From contig NZ_JBHUIZ010000006.1 of the NCBI RefSeq assembly GCF_042683165.1, positions 310,001-374,000 of the forward strand: DNA of 64,000 bases, written 5' to 3'. The stretch comes from Tigheibacillus halophilus. GTDB taxonomy: Bacteria > Bacillota > Bacilli > Bacillales > Amphibacillaceae. The position numbers and the translations under genes are program-made. The notes under the pieces are model-generated. The model saw only the letters and a list, made by a program, of their open reading frames with translations. It did not search any database and was not told where the DNA came from. Positions 9,134 through 18,899 of this stretch are shown one piece after another. The first letter of the stretch is position 1; every line of letters begins with the position of its first letter.

Positions 9134-10294
9134 ATGAAATATCTTCGTTTTTTGAAGAATATCTATGTGGTGATTTACAAAATATGTTTTCAAGTTGTTT
9201 ATAAGTGTGCTTGTCTTCTTCGGAAACAAGATAGTAAAAAAATGGTCATCGCATTATATAGAACTGATCAATTAGATGATAATCTGCGATTGGTATATAG
9301 AGAAGTACTAAAACAGAACCCGGAAATGAAGATTCATCTTGTTCATGGAGTGAACAAGATGAATCTTAAGCTGTTTAAAGAAATTATTGTTTTATCAAAT
9401 GCACGTTATCTGGTTTTGGATGATTATTATTTGCCAATCTATCTTGTTGAGCCAGATAAACAGCTGAAAGTGGTTCAATTATGGCATGCTGCGGGGGCCT
9501 TTAAGAAATTTGGACATAGTACAGTTGGGAGCAAGTTCGGACCCACAACATCTTACCTTAAGTTGGTTCCCATTCATTCCAATTATGACTTTGTTTACAT
9601 ATCTGCACAAAAGTTTGCTTCATTTTACGCTGAAGCATTCCATATGAATTTGAAACGTATTTTTGCTTTGGGTATTCCAAGAACGGATTTACTAACTAAT
9701 GCAGCTCTGTCCCATCGTTTGAAGACTGAAATGCATAAAGTATATCCATTCTTAGAGAATAAGAATAACGTTCATATATTGATGGCTCCTACATACCGCG
9801 CAAAAGGTTCCCACCATGAAACACAGCTGGATGTCGCGAAAGCGGTAATTGAATTATCCAGTCTATTGAATAGGGATAAATGTATTATATTTAAACCACA
9901 CCCATACATGAACAGTTCATCTATTGAAGAACTTAGGAAATGTCCCAATATAATTGTTGCGGACTCCCGAGGGATCAATGAATGGATGTTGGTTGCGGAT
10001 GCATTCATTACAGACTATTCTTCTTCGGTCTTTGAATTTGCGCTAATGCATAAACCGATGGCACATTTCGTCCCAGACCTGGATGAATATAGGGAGAATC
10101 GCGGGTTTTACACAGATATAGAGTCTATATCTGATGCAGCAGTGATACAGGAAACGAATCAATTGGCTGCTTGGATCAACGCAAGAAATAAGGGAGAATA
10201 TTTCGATTCAAGCAGAATGATTTCATATAATTTTGACCATGTTGATCATGCGACTGCCAGGATTGTCAAGCATTTCCTGTCAACTGAGAAATAG
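9134..10294 (+). CDS. CDP-glycerol glycerophosphotransferase family protein (priming-type)
   Basis: This teichoic acid phosphotransferase has 386 residues, with an N-terminal amphipathic or membrane-associating stretch and the GT-B-like catalytic part. Conserved motifs are VVQLWHAAGAFKKFG, MAPTYRAKG, FKPHPYM (active-site His) and ITDYSSSVFEFAL (nucleotide binding). It sits directly after tarJ with no gap. At ~390 residues without an extra domain it best fits the TarB/TarF group, which adds the first glycerol phosphates to the lipid-linked disaccharide; the exact role cannot be read from sequence alone. Confidence 0.82.
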   Translation: MKYLRFLKNIYVVIYKICFQVVYKCACLLRKQDSKKMVIALYRTDQLDDNLRLVYREVLKQNPEMKIHLVHGVNKMNLKLFKEIIVLSNARYLVLDDYYLPIYLVEPDKQLKVVQLWHAAGAFKKFGHSTVGSKFGPTTSYLKLVPIHSNYDFVYISAQKFASFYAEAFHMNLKRIFALGIPRTDLLTNAALSHRLKTEMHKVYPFLENKNNVHILMAPTYRAKGSHHETQLDVAKAVIELSSLLNRDKCIIFKPHPYMNSSSIEELRKCPNIIVADSRGINEWMLVADAFITDYSSSVFEFALMHKPMAHFVPDLDEYRENRGFYTDIESISDAAVIQETNQLAAWINARNKGEYFDSSRMISYNFDHVDHATARIVKHFLSTEK

Positions 10295-10305
10295 AGGTGT
10301 TTTTA

Positions 10306-12234
10306 TTGTTTATATCATCCATCGATAATAAAGAAGCCGAAATCAAACGGCATGCCAGAGTGAGCAGTGACATTACGAAGTTAAGCATATACGGGCCATA
10401 TCTCGACATTGAAGGTTATGCTTCAGTAGATGGCTTGCCCACTTATGAAGAGGATAGAATCAGAAAAACCCTGCTGCTCATACCTAAAATAGACTTCGAT
10501 AATTATCGGCAAATTAACAGTGTATGCACAGATAACGAGGATGAATCATGTGTGGAATTAACGGATGATGAAATTCTTGAAAAAGAAATGTACCAGATTC
10601 CATTGACCAATTGTCCATTACGGGATGTTTCTGATGAGGCAGAGCTAGGCGATATGGAACAGTTGAGCGGCTTCCAAGGAAGCATTGATTTATCCACAAT
10701 TAACCACGAAAGGCCTTTGGATGCGGGGCAGTATGATGTATATATAAAATTGGAACAGATGGAGAAGGACAAGGATGATGTGAAATACGAAAAAATCATC
10801 CCGCTCTCAAGTGCAAAAAAATTCCTGGGAGACAGGCTGTATACTACAAAGCTTCACTACTTCTCAACCAAAAAAGTTTTGAAATATAATTTGCTTTTTG
10901 TTCTAGATAAATATACGAAAACACTACAATTAAAAAATTCCCTGCTGCAATCTTATGATCCGAGGGAGCTGGTTGAAGACAGCGAGGCATATGAAGGTAG
11001 ATACACGAAGGCGCTGAAACGTCGCTTTTTCAAGCTTATGTACATTTTGTTCTGCATACTTCCAGTAAAGCAAAAAAAAGTAGCTTTTGCTTCAGACAGT
11101 CGCTCAGAGCTGAATGGTAACTTCTTTTTCGTTTACGAAGAATTGTATAAGCGAAACCTGGATTTGGATATCAAATTTTTATTCAACGAAAGGATTAACA
11201 ATAAAAAATCAGTTTTTGATTTAGTTCGGATAGCCTTTCATTTTGCTACATCCAAGATTATATTACTGGATGATTTTTATCCTATGATTTATCCGCTGAA
11301 AATACGTAAAAACGCTGATTTGATACAAGTTTGGCATGCTGCGGGCGCCTTCAAGACATTTGGATTCAGCAGGCTGGGCAGACCTGGCGGGCCATCTCCC
11401 AGATCTAAAAATCACAGGAATTATACAAAAGTGGCAGTTAGCAGTGAAGGTGTCAGAAAAAATTACGCAGAAGGCTTTGGGGTATCCATTGATAATGTCT
11501 TTGCCACGGGTGTTGCACGGTCGGATATCTTCTTTGATGAAGAGTACAAACAACATGTTATCAAAACGCTTTATCAAAAATATCCATTTATAAAAAACAA
11601 AAAGGTGATCTTATTCGCACCTACTTTCCGGGGAAATGGGCAAGCCTCTGCACATTATCCATTTGAAGTGCTCAATCTGAAAAAATTGTATGAACAGCTG
11701 TATGAAGAGTATGTATTCCTTTTTAAAATTCATCCCTTTGTGCAAAATAAATTAGATATACCATATGAATTTGCAGATTTCTTTTATGATTTAAGTGATT
11801 ACAGGGAAATTAATGATTTATTGTTGATTACGGATTTACTTATTACGGATTATTCCTCTGTTTGCTTTGAATATGCATTATTGAATAAGCCTATGTTATT
11901 CTTTGCTTACGATGTGGAGAAATATATACAGGATCGGGATTTTTATTATAATTATTTCGATTTCATTCCTGGTCCGTTGGTTAAATCCACGGAAGAACTT
12001 TTGAAAACAATTGATAATAAAGACTTCGAAATGGAGAAAATCAAGCCCTTCGTGCAGTATTTCTTCGGTGATACTTTAGGACAGGCATCCAAAAACGTAG
12101 TGGATGAATTGATAATACCCAGCTTGGAAGACGATGGCAAAGAAGAAAAGGAAACGAAAATCAGACTTTCTCCGCCTACCTCAAGAATTGAACTGTTTGA
12201 GCGATCGATTGCTGAACAGGAAGAACAGTCATAA
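10306..12234 (+). CDS. TarL-like CDP-ribitol/glycerol phosphotransferase with N-terminal domain
   Basis: This protein has 642 residues. The first ~230 form an N-terminal beta-rich domain like that of TarL/TarK proteins, and the rest is the catalytic part: IQVWHAAGAFKTFG, LFAPTFRGNG, FKIHPFV (catalytic His) and ITDYSSVCFEYALL. The TTG at 10306 is chosen because AGAGGTG lies six bases upstream and overlaps the alternative GTG at 10297. With tarI and tarJ next door, polymerisation of ribitol phosphate from CDP-ribitol is the likely job. It shares the WHAAGAFK subclass motif with the upstream gene and differs from the WHGTPLK subclass at 13848 and 16061. Confidence 0.82.
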   Translation: MFISSIDNKEAEIKRHARVSSDITKLSIYGPYLDIEGYASVDGLPTYEEDRIRKTLLLIPKIDFDNYRQINSVCTDNEDESCVELTDDEILEKEMYQIPLTNCPLRDVSDEAELGDMEQLSGFQGSIDLSTINHERPLDAGQYDVYIKLEQMEKDKDDVKYEKIIPLSSAKKFLGDRLYTTKLHYFSTKKVLKYNLLFVLDKYTKTLQLKNSLLQSYDPRELVEDSEAYEGRYTKALKRRFFKLMYILFCILPVKQKKVAFASDSRSELNGNFFFVYEELYKRNLDLDIKFLFNERINNKKSVFDLVRIAFHFATSKIILLDDFYPMIYPLKIRKNADLIQVWHAAGAFKTFGFSRLGRPGGPSPRSKNHRNYTKVAVSSEGVRKNYAEGFGVSIDNVFATGVARSDIFFDEEYKQHVIKTLYQKYPFIKNKKVILFAPTFRGNGQASAHYPFEVLNLKKLYEQLYEEYVFLFKIHPFVQNKLDIPYEFADFFYDLSDYREINDLLLITDLLITDYSSVCFEYALLNKPMLFFAYDVEKYIQDRDFYYNYFDFIPGPLVKSTEELLKTIDNKDFEMEKIKPFVQYFFGDTLGQASKNVVDELIIPSLEDDGKEEKETKIRLSPPTSRIELFERSIAEQEEQS

Positions 12235-12293
12235 GCAAAAGTTTAGATACAGCATGCAAAAGTTTTGATAAAAAATAGAAGGGAACTGATAAC

Positions 12294-13685
12294 ATGAAAA
12301 ATTATCTAATAAGATCTGGAATGTCACCGTTTGATACATTTGATGCAACCCATATTATATCCAATAATTCAATTGGAGGGAATGTTGGAAACCTTGTCTA
12401 TCAATATAGTGTGTTCAGGACACTAATGACAGAAGATGTTACAATCACGCCAGACTATTACAATTATGATCCAAGTAGAGCGGATGAGATCAATGAAAAA
12501 TATGATGGCTATATCATACCGTTAGCGGATGCTTTTCGTGACCAGTTCGTTCCAACTTTACGTAAATATACGAAATTGATCAAAAAGCTCAAAATTCCTG
12601 TGTATGTAATCGGAGTGGGGCTCCGTGCCCCATTTGAACCAAAGTTGAATGAAGGATTTTCTTTTGATAAAGACGTAAAAGAATTCGTTAGTGCTGTTCT
12701 GGAAAAGTCGAATATTATTGGTCTCCGTGGAGAAATTACGTCTAAATATCTGAATCGTCTCGGTTTTAGGGAAGGTATTGACCATACAGTGATAGGCTGT
12801 CCTTCTATGTATTCCTTTGGAAGAGAATTAGAAATTCGGAATACCAATATTACCAAAGACTCCATGATCTGCGTAAATTCATCAAAGCTTTCTCAAAACA
12901 ACGTGTTAGATTTCATTACTAGGAGTTTGGACGATTACCCTAATCATTACTTCATTCCACAATGGATGAAAGAATTGGTATTGGCTTATGTTGGTGCTCC
13001 ACCTATTGAAAAGTCCAATGATAATTATCCTGTAAAAATGTCAGATCATTTATATATGAGCGATAGGGTTAGGTTCTTTTTAAATGTACCAACTTGGCTT
13101 GATTTCCTTAGGCAAGCTGATTTGAGTTTCGGAGCACGGTTGCATGGAAATATAACAGCGACAATTGCTGGAACACCAAGTATTCTGATACCAAAAGACG
13201 CTCGCATGCGCGAATTAACTGAGTACCATGGTTTGACCCACGTATGGTGGAACGATATTACTGAGAAAACACGTCTTGAGGATTTGGTTGAAAAAGCAGA
13301 TTTCCAAAGTCCTACAAAAAAACAGGGCAAGAATTTCGATCATTTCATTGATTTTCTAAATAAAAATGACCTGGACCATATTTATAAAAATGGAGAACCT
13401 AAAATTGTACCGCTGAATGAGCAACTGAAAAAAGTAGAGTTCAAGAAACCTGTAAATCCCATTAGCGGATGCAATATGGAAGAAATTGCCTATAGATTTG
13501 AGTCCTACTATCCAATGATAGAAGAAAAAAATGCTAAAAAAATGTCTGCTAAAAATACAACGATAAAACAGTTGCAATCCGATTTAAAGAAAAAGAATAA
13601 AGAAATAAAATACCTGAAAGGCACTTTGAATAGAAAATCCGTTAAAGCAGCCTTGAAGACTGCAAATATGTTTCGTTCTAAATGA
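12294..13685 (+). CDS. Polysaccharide pyruvyl transferase family protein
   Basis: This protein has 463 residues of the PS_pyruv_trans family. N-terminal SIGGNVGNLVYQYSVFRTL, central VIGVGLRAPF and IIGLRGEITSKYL, and the late FGARLHGNITATIAGTPSIL block are typical. The last ~60 residues are a lysine-rich coiled coil. It could add a pyruvyl ketal to a sugar of the polymer, but family members also do other transfers. A strong terminator follows, so it is the last gene of the tarI-tarJ unit. Confidence 0.75.
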   Translation: MKNYLIRSGMSPFDTFDATHIISNNSIGGNVGNLVYQYSVFRTLMTEDVTITPDYYNYDPSRADEINEKYDGYIIPLADAFRDQFVPTLRKYTKLIKKLKIPVYVIGVGLRAPFEPKLNEGFSFDKDVKEFVSAVLEKSNIIGLRGEITSKYLNRLGFREGIDHTVIGCPSMYSFGRELEIRNTNITKDSMICVNSSKLSQNNVLDFITRSLDDYPNHYFIPQWMKELVLAYVGAPPIEKSNDNYPVKMSDHLYMSDRVRFFLNVPTWLDFLRQADLSFGARLHGNITATIAGTPSILIPKDARMRELTEYHGLTHVWWNDITEKTRLEDLVEKADFQSPTKKQGKNFDHFIDFLNKNDLDHIYKNGEPKIVPLNEQLKKVEFKKPVNPISGCNMEEIAYRFESYYPMIEEKNAKKMSAKNTTIKQLQSDLKKKNKEIKYLKGTLNRKSVKAALKTANMFRSK

Positions 13686-13710
13686 GCAATTCGCTATTTT
13701 AAAAAGAAAA

Positions 13711-13743
13711 AATTAAAAAAGTCCCCGCGGGGCTTTTTTAATT
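13711..13743 (+). terminator. Strong Rho-independent terminator
   Basis: AAAAAAGTCCCC and GGGGCTTTTTT form a GC-core stem with a tiny loop and a T-run. It ends the tarI to pyruvyl transferase unit. Confidence 0.88.
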
Positions 13744-13847
13744 TCATGTCGATTAGGGTAACGTATAATAAATATAATAAAGGTTAATTGTGATATACTA
13801 TTGAAGAAAATATAACTTATTTAGAAAAACAACGGAGTGATTAGTAT

Positions 13848-16013
13848 ATGGGCAAGGTATCGGTGATTATCCCTGTTTTTAACACGACAGAATTTCTAAA
13901 AAAAAGTATCGGCTCATTAATAGAACAAACATATAAAAATATTGAAATCATATTGATCGATGATGCCAGTTCGGTTGCTTGTTCGAATTCCTTGGAAGAA
14001 CTGTCAAAGCAAGATAAACGAATAAAGCTTCATCACTTTGCTGCAAACATGGGTGTAGCTGCTGCCCGAAATTTTGGAATAGAGAAAGCGACAGGCGAGT
14101 TTCTCTATTTTATGGATAGTGATGACTACTTACCGAAGCAGACAATTGAAATTTTAATAAACCACATCAAAGAATTCAATATAATAAGAGGTCAAACAAG
14201 AAAAGTGTATTTTAGCAGTGCGTTAGCTGTCATTCTGGATGGTCTCTACCAAGTAAAAATCTATGGAGATAAAAAGTATACGTTGATTAAGAATGAATCA
14301 GTACTAAATAGTTTATTTAGGGCGGATTTCGTCCGTGATAATCAATTGACCTTTGACGAAGATGTGCGGCTTTATTCTGACCTCACATTTATGGTGCCGG
14401 CATTTATGGTTGCTGGCCAAATACCATATGTGAAAGAAGCGGTTTATTTTAAAAGGAAAAGAAATGATGCAATTAATAATCCGTCGTTGAGCCAGCAAGA
14501 TACCGAGGTAAAAATTAAAAGTTACATGAGAGTATACAATTCATTAAAAAAACAAGCCATTAGTTTTTTAGATGAAAGTGAAACAGAAGAGGAAGCAGAA
14601 GACATACAAAAAGCGCTGGATTATCTGGACAGGCATTTTTTGAACTTTTATCGTAAAACCATTGTCTCTTATTTTTTAGATGAAACGAGGATTATGCCTT
14701 TATTTAATGAACTGGCAGAATCCTTTCAATTGATTGATTCTAAAGAACTTAACAAGTATAGCTGGGTTTTGAAAAATGAAGCAAAGCCTATCCTCGTCAA
14801 CAATTTGAAAAAATATATTAGAGTCAGCAAGAGACATCATGAACTGCGACAGCTGCGAAATGGTCTTAAGAAGAAAAGAAAATTTTATATTTATATCTAT
14901 AAAAAATTCTTCTTAAAACGAAAAGCAGACGAAAAACTAGTCTTTTTTGAGAGCTTTCTGGGCAAAAATTATTCAGACAGCCCGAAATATATATACGAGT
15001 ATATGCTAAAAAATAATCCTGAATATAAATTCGTATGGAGTTTCAATGAAAAAAAAGATATCCCAGGGAATGCAACACAGGTAATCCGTTTCAGCCTGAG
15101 GTATTTTTATTATCTCGCCAAATCAAAGTATTGGGTCAGCAATTCCAGACTTCCAAGATATTTGGATAAACCTGCAGGAAACATATATCTGCAAACCTGG
15201 CACGGTACTCCTTTAAAGCATTTGGTCTTCGATATGGATGATGTCCATTCAGCAGATCCTAATTATAAACAACATTTTTATGACCAATCAAGGCGCTGGG
15301 ATTATCTAAGTTCTCCTAATCAGTACTCTTCAGAAATCTTCAAACGGGCCTTTAAGTACGATGGGAAAATGTTGGAGTTTGGTTATCCTCGTAATGATAT
15401 TTTGTATAAGAGAGATACTGAAAAAGAAATACGTGCATTGAAAGAAAAAATGGGGCTGCCTTTGGACAAAAAGGTAATTTTGTATGCCCCTACTTGGCGG
15501 GATGATGAATTTTATGGCAGGGGAAAATATAAATTCACTTTGCAGATGAACTTGGATCAAATGAAGAAAGAACTTGGAGATGAATATGTCATCATTCTGA
15601 GGATGCACTATTTTATTGCATCAGTACTGGACATCACTGAATACGAGCAGTTTGCCTATGATTTTTCCAGCTATGATGATATTGCCGAATTATATTTGGT
15701 ATCAGATATGCTTATTACAGATTATTCTTCTGTGTTTTTTGATTATGCTAATCTAAAGCGTCCAATTCTTTTCTTTATGTACGACTTGGAAAAGTATCGT
15801 GATACGTTGCGCGGTTTCTATATAGATGTGGAAAATGAAGTCCCGGGTCCCATTTTGCGTTCGACGGATGAAATAGTTCGTTCGATTAAAGACATAGACG
15901 GTGTGCAAATGTCCTATAGGGATAAATATAGAATATTTTACGAACGCTTTTGTAAATGGGATGATGGAGATGCATCGAAAAAAACTGTTGAGGTTGTATT
16001 CGAAAATGAATAA
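13848..16013 (+). CDS. GT2 glycosyltransferase fused to TagF-like glycerophosphotransferase
   Basis: This is a 721-residue two-domain protein. Residues ~1-230 are a GT2 domain (VSVIIPVFNTTEFL, ILIDDASS, GVAAARNFGI and the DXD-like FMDSDDY). About 100 helical residues follow, then a CDP-glycerol glycerophosphotransferase domain (VFFESFLGKNYSDSPK, QTWHGTPLKHL, YAPTWRDDEF, ILRMHYF, ITDYSSVFFDYA). A single chain could add a sugar and a polyol phosphate, giving a glycosylated or alternating polymer backbone. The start follows CGGAGTG. Its catalytic half is closely similar to the whole of the next gene, pointing to duplication. Confidence 0.85.
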   Translation: MGKVSVIIPVFNTTEFLKKSIGSLIEQTYKNIEIILIDDASSVACSNSLEELSKQDKRIKLHHFAANMGVAAARNFGIEKATGEFLYFMDSDDYLPKQTIEILINHIKEFNIIRGQTRKVYFSSALAVILDGLYQVKIYGDKKYTLIKNESVLNSLFRADFVRDNQLTFDEDVRLYSDLTFMVPAFMVAGQIPYVKEAVYFKRKRNDAINNPSLSQQDTEVKIKSYMRVYNSLKKQAISFLDESETEEEAEDIQKALDYLDRHFLNFYRKTIVSYFLDETRIMPLFNELAESFQLIDSKELNKYSWVLKNEAKPILVNNLKKYIRVSKRHHELRQLRNGLKKKRKFYIYIYKKFFLKRKADEKLVFFESFLGKNYSDSPKYIYEYMLKNNPEYKFVWSFNEKKDIPGNATQVIRFSLRYFYYLAKSKYWVSNSRLPRYLDKPAGNIYLQTWHGTPLKHLVFDMDDVHSADPNYKQHFYDQSRRWDYLSSPNQYSSEIFKRAFKYDGKMLEFGYPRNDILYKRDTEKEIRALKEKMGLPLDKKVILYAPTWRDDEFYGRGKYKFTLQMNLDQMKKELGDEYVIILRMHYFIASVLDITEYEQFAYDFSSYDDIAELYLVSDMLITDYSSVFFDYANLKRPILFFMYDLEKYRDTLRGFYIDVENEVPGPILRSTDEIVRSIKDIDGVQMSYRDKYRIFYERFCKWDDGDASKKTVEVVFENE

Positions 16014-16014
16014 C

Positions 16015-16045
16015 GGGGAGGAGCGAAGCCACTCCCTCTTTTTTA
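16015..16045 (+). terminator. Terminator-like hairpin between two phosphotransferase genes
   Basis: GGGAG pairs with CTCCC around an 11-nt loop, followed by CTTTTTTAG. It may act as a partial terminator that lowers expression of the downstream gene. Confidence 0.55.
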
Positions 16046-16060
16046 GAGTTGGTGAAGCAC

Positions 16061-17236
16061 ATGCAAAATAATATTTATTCCTTATTATTAAAGGTCTATA
16101 AGCTCCTATTTTGGTTTATAGGGAAGGTAATTTCAAAAGATGCGAAAATGATTGTTTTTGAGAGTTTTCACGGGAAACAGTATAGTGATAACCCTCGTGC
16201 CCTTTATGAATATCTAAGGGAAAAACACCCTGAATATAAGTTAATATGGAGTGCTGACCGCAGACATATGGCAACATTTTCAGAAAATGATATTCAATAT
16301 GTGCAGCGTTTATCTTTGAAGTGGTTATGGATCATGAACAGAGCGAAGTATTGGGTAATCAATACGAGATTGCCTTTATGGATCCCAAAAGACTCTCGCA
16401 CAAAGTATATCCAAACCTGGCACGGCACTCCATTGAAACGTCTTGCAGCGGATATGGAACAAGTGTTGATGCCTGGAACTGATACGGAAAAATATAAACA
16501 GAATTTTTTATTTGAAGCAAGCAAATGGGATTATTTGATTTCTCCCAATCCGTATTCTACGGAAATCTTTAAACATGCTTTTGCTTTTGATAAACAAATT
16601 ATTGAATCCGGGTATCCAAGAAATGATTACTTAATTACGCATAATAACCCCGGGAAGATAAAGACGTTGAAAGAAAAAATGGGGATTCCCTTAAATAAAA
16701 ATACCATCCTCTATGCGCCAACGTGGCGAGACAATCAATTTTATCAAAAAGGACAATATAAATTCGATATTCAGATGAATTTGCAACAAATGAAGCAGGA
16801 ATTTGGCGATGAATATGTAATTTTGTTGCGAATGCATTACCTGATTGCTGAGAATATTGATCTGAGTGACTATCAAGGTTTTGTATATAATTTCTCTGCT
16901 TATGAGGATATTCGTGATTTGTATTTGGTTTCTGATCTTCTGATTACTGATTACTCGTCCGTGTTTTTCGACTACGCGAATTTAAAACGCCCAATGCTTT
17001 TTTTCGTTTATGATATTGATGATTATCGGGATAACTTACGTGGTTTTTATTTTGACTTCGAACAAAAGGCACCTGGTCCATTGGTAAAAACCACAAATGA
17101 AATTATTGCAGCGGTAAGGCAGTTAGAACATGAGCATTTTAAAGCAGATAAAGAGGTAGAGGCATTCTGCCAGAGATTTTGTCGCCTTGAAGACGGCAAG
17201 TCTAGTGAAAGAGTTGTTAAACGAATTTGGGGGTAG
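16061..17236 (+). CDS. TagF-like CDP-glycerol glycerophosphotransferase
   Basis: This stand-alone catalytic domain of 391 residues has a hydrophobic N-terminal helix (LLFWFIGKVI), VFESFHGKQYSDNPR, QTWHGTPLKRL, YAPTWRDNQF, LLRMHYLI and ITDYSSVFFDYANLKRP. The ATG at 16061 is used because GGTGA lies five bases upstream and overlaps the alternative TTG/GTG codons. It is a close relative of the C-terminal half of the preceding fusion protein. It is expected to transfer glycerol phosphate (or a related polyol phosphate) to a membrane-linked acceptor. Confidence 0.83.
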   Translation: MQNNIYSLLLKVYKLLFWFIGKVISKDAKMIVFESFHGKQYSDNPRALYEYLREKHPEYKLIWSADRRHMATFSENDIQYVQRLSLKWLWIMNRAKYWVINTRLPLWIPKDSRTKYIQTWHGTPLKRLAADMEQVLMPGTDTEKYKQNFLFEASKWDYLISPNPYSTEIFKHAFAFDKQIIESGYPRNDYLITHNNPGKIKTLKEKMGIPLNKNTILYAPTWRDNQFYQKGQYKFDIQMNLQQMKQEFGDEYVILLRMHYLIAENIDLSDYQGFVYNFSAYEDIRDLYLVSDLLITDYSSVFFDYANLKRPMLFFVYDIDDYRDNLRGFYFDFEQKAPGPLVKTTNEIIAAVRQLEHEHFKADKEVEAFCQRFCRLEDGKSSERVVKRIWG

Positions 17237-17339
17237 GCTGTTTCATGGTGGAGTATGTTTGAATATAAATGTGTCCAATTACGTATGAATTTTAAACATT
17301 GTTTTATCCGCTTAAAAATACTATATGGGGAGAGTTAAT

Positions 17340-18875
17340 ATGTTAAACAGAACACCTATTATCCTGACCAGTTCACTTGATACTAACAGAGGCGGTGTGA
17401 CCAAAGCAGTGCTTACGCGCGCTAATGCCTTGGCTGAATTGCATGAGGAAGTTGTTATTATTACGATGCTTTACCAACAGTATTTCACCAAGAAAATAAA
17501 TCAATTGAAAAAAAGAAAAGAACTATCCCGGAATGTTAAAGTGTTGAATTTTTTTCATGAGATGAGAAGTAATGAAAAGAAAAAGAAGCAAAATTTCAAG
17601 CAAGCAAAGTATCAAATACAAGAAAAAGGTTTAACTGCATTCCCAGATGACAGGTTAGCGGATGGAAGGGCTTTTCGTTACTACACTAATGGTTTGTATA
17701 TCAAGTATAAACGGTTTAATAAGAAAGGTGAGCTAGAGTTTATAGATTATATGAGTCGAGGCAGACAACGTGAATGCAGGGAGGAATACGATAACGATGG
17801 TTTATTGATTCGATCAAGGGAAATGGACTTAAGTTATAACAAGCCTAGCCTGGACAGATATTTCGATGCCAGAGGAAATTGTTTTATGAGTGTATGGGTT
17901 AATCCAGAGAATTCAAAGGAACAAAGAACACTTACGTTTGGGGATACGGCAGCAGAATATGATAATCTATACGATTTACAGACAGTATGGTTGAACCAGT
18001 TATTAGCTGCATATAAACATCCGACAGTAATGGTGGAACGAAGAGAGTTCGATGAGATGTTAATGAATGTTACTCATGATAACATTAAAAAAATAGCTGT
18101 AGTACACTTCAACCATTTAGGAGAACCTTTTACTAATATAAAGAAAGTGAAAAAAAGATTTCATCGTTTATTTCAAAAAGCTGGATATTTTGACCGCCTC
18201 GTTTTTTTAACAGAGCAGCAAAAGCAAGATGTTCAGAAAATATACAACAATGCAAATAACATCTCTGTTATTCCTCATTCCAGTGAGCAAATAAATGATA
18301 TCAAAAATGAGAGTGATAAAAATGAAACCTATAGACCTCATTTGGCAATAACTGTAGCTCGGTTGCATAGAGATAAGCAGTTGGACCAAGCAATTCGCGC
18401 TTTTAAGGATGTTGTTTCGGCGATTCCGGATGCGCAATACCACATATATGGTGTTGGAGAAGAGAAGGAAAATCTTATGACATTGATTAATGAACTCGAT
18501 CTGAGTAAACATGTATATTTAATGGGTTATACAAATAATGTCCGAGATGCATACCATGGTGCTGCGTGTTCAATTTTAACATCCAGGCAAGAGGGATTTG
18601 GAATGGTTATTACAGAAAGCATGGCTGTTGGAACACCAGTTATTTCATACCATACAAAATACGGACCAGGGGATTTAATTGAAGATGGGATTAATAGTTT
18701 TATTGTCCCAATGGGCGATGTTCAAAAAATGGCTGATAGAATCATTCAAATAATGCATGATACTAATTTAAGGAAGAAAATGTCAGATAATGCTTTAAAT
18801 ACGGCCGGAAAATATAACGAAGAGAGATTTAAACGAGAGTGGGAAGAAGTAATTAATGAACAGGCTAATGAGTAA
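17340..18875 (+). CDS. TarM/TagE-like GT4 teichoic acid glycosyltransferase
   Basis: This GT-B glycosyltransferase has 511 residues. It opens with ILTSSLDTNRGGVTKAVLTRAN, the acceptor-side glycine loop. Residues ~75-240 form the beta-rich insert seen in TarM and TagE. The C-terminal half has ITVARLHRDKQLDQAI and the donor EX7E-type motif SRQEGFGMVITESMAVGTPVISY. Relatives put alpha-linked glucose or GlcNAc on poly(ribitol phosphate) or poly(glycerol phosphate), so glycosylation of the teichoic acid made by the neighbouring genes is likely. The ATG at 17340 follows GGGGAG; the ATG at 17325 is too close to that site. Confidence 0.8.
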   Translation: MLNRTPIILTSSLDTNRGGVTKAVLTRANALAELHEEVVIITMLYQQYFTKKINQLKKRKELSRNVKVLNFFHEMRSNEKKKKQNFKQAKYQIQEKGLTAFPDDRLADGRAFRYYTNGLYIKYKRFNKKGELEFIDYMSRGRQRECREEYDNDGLLIRSREMDLSYNKPSLDRYFDARGNCFMSVWVNPENSKEQRTLTFGDTAAEYDNLYDLQTVWLNQLLAAYKHPTVMVERREFDEMLMNVTHDNIKKIAVVHFNHLGEPFTNIKKVKKRFHRLFQKAGYFDRLVFLTEQQKQDVQKIYNNANNISVIPHSSEQINDIKNESDKNETYRPHLAITVARLHRDKQLDQAIRAFKDVVSAIPDAQYHIYGVGEEKENLMTLINELDLSKHVYLMGYTNNVRDAYHGAACSILTSRQEGFGMVITESMAVGTPVISYHTKYGPGDLIEDGINSFIVPMGDVQKMADRIIQIMHDTNLRKKMSDNALNTAGKYNEERFKREWEEVINEQANE

Positions 18876-18899
18876 AGATACTTTTATAGGAGGCTAAAT

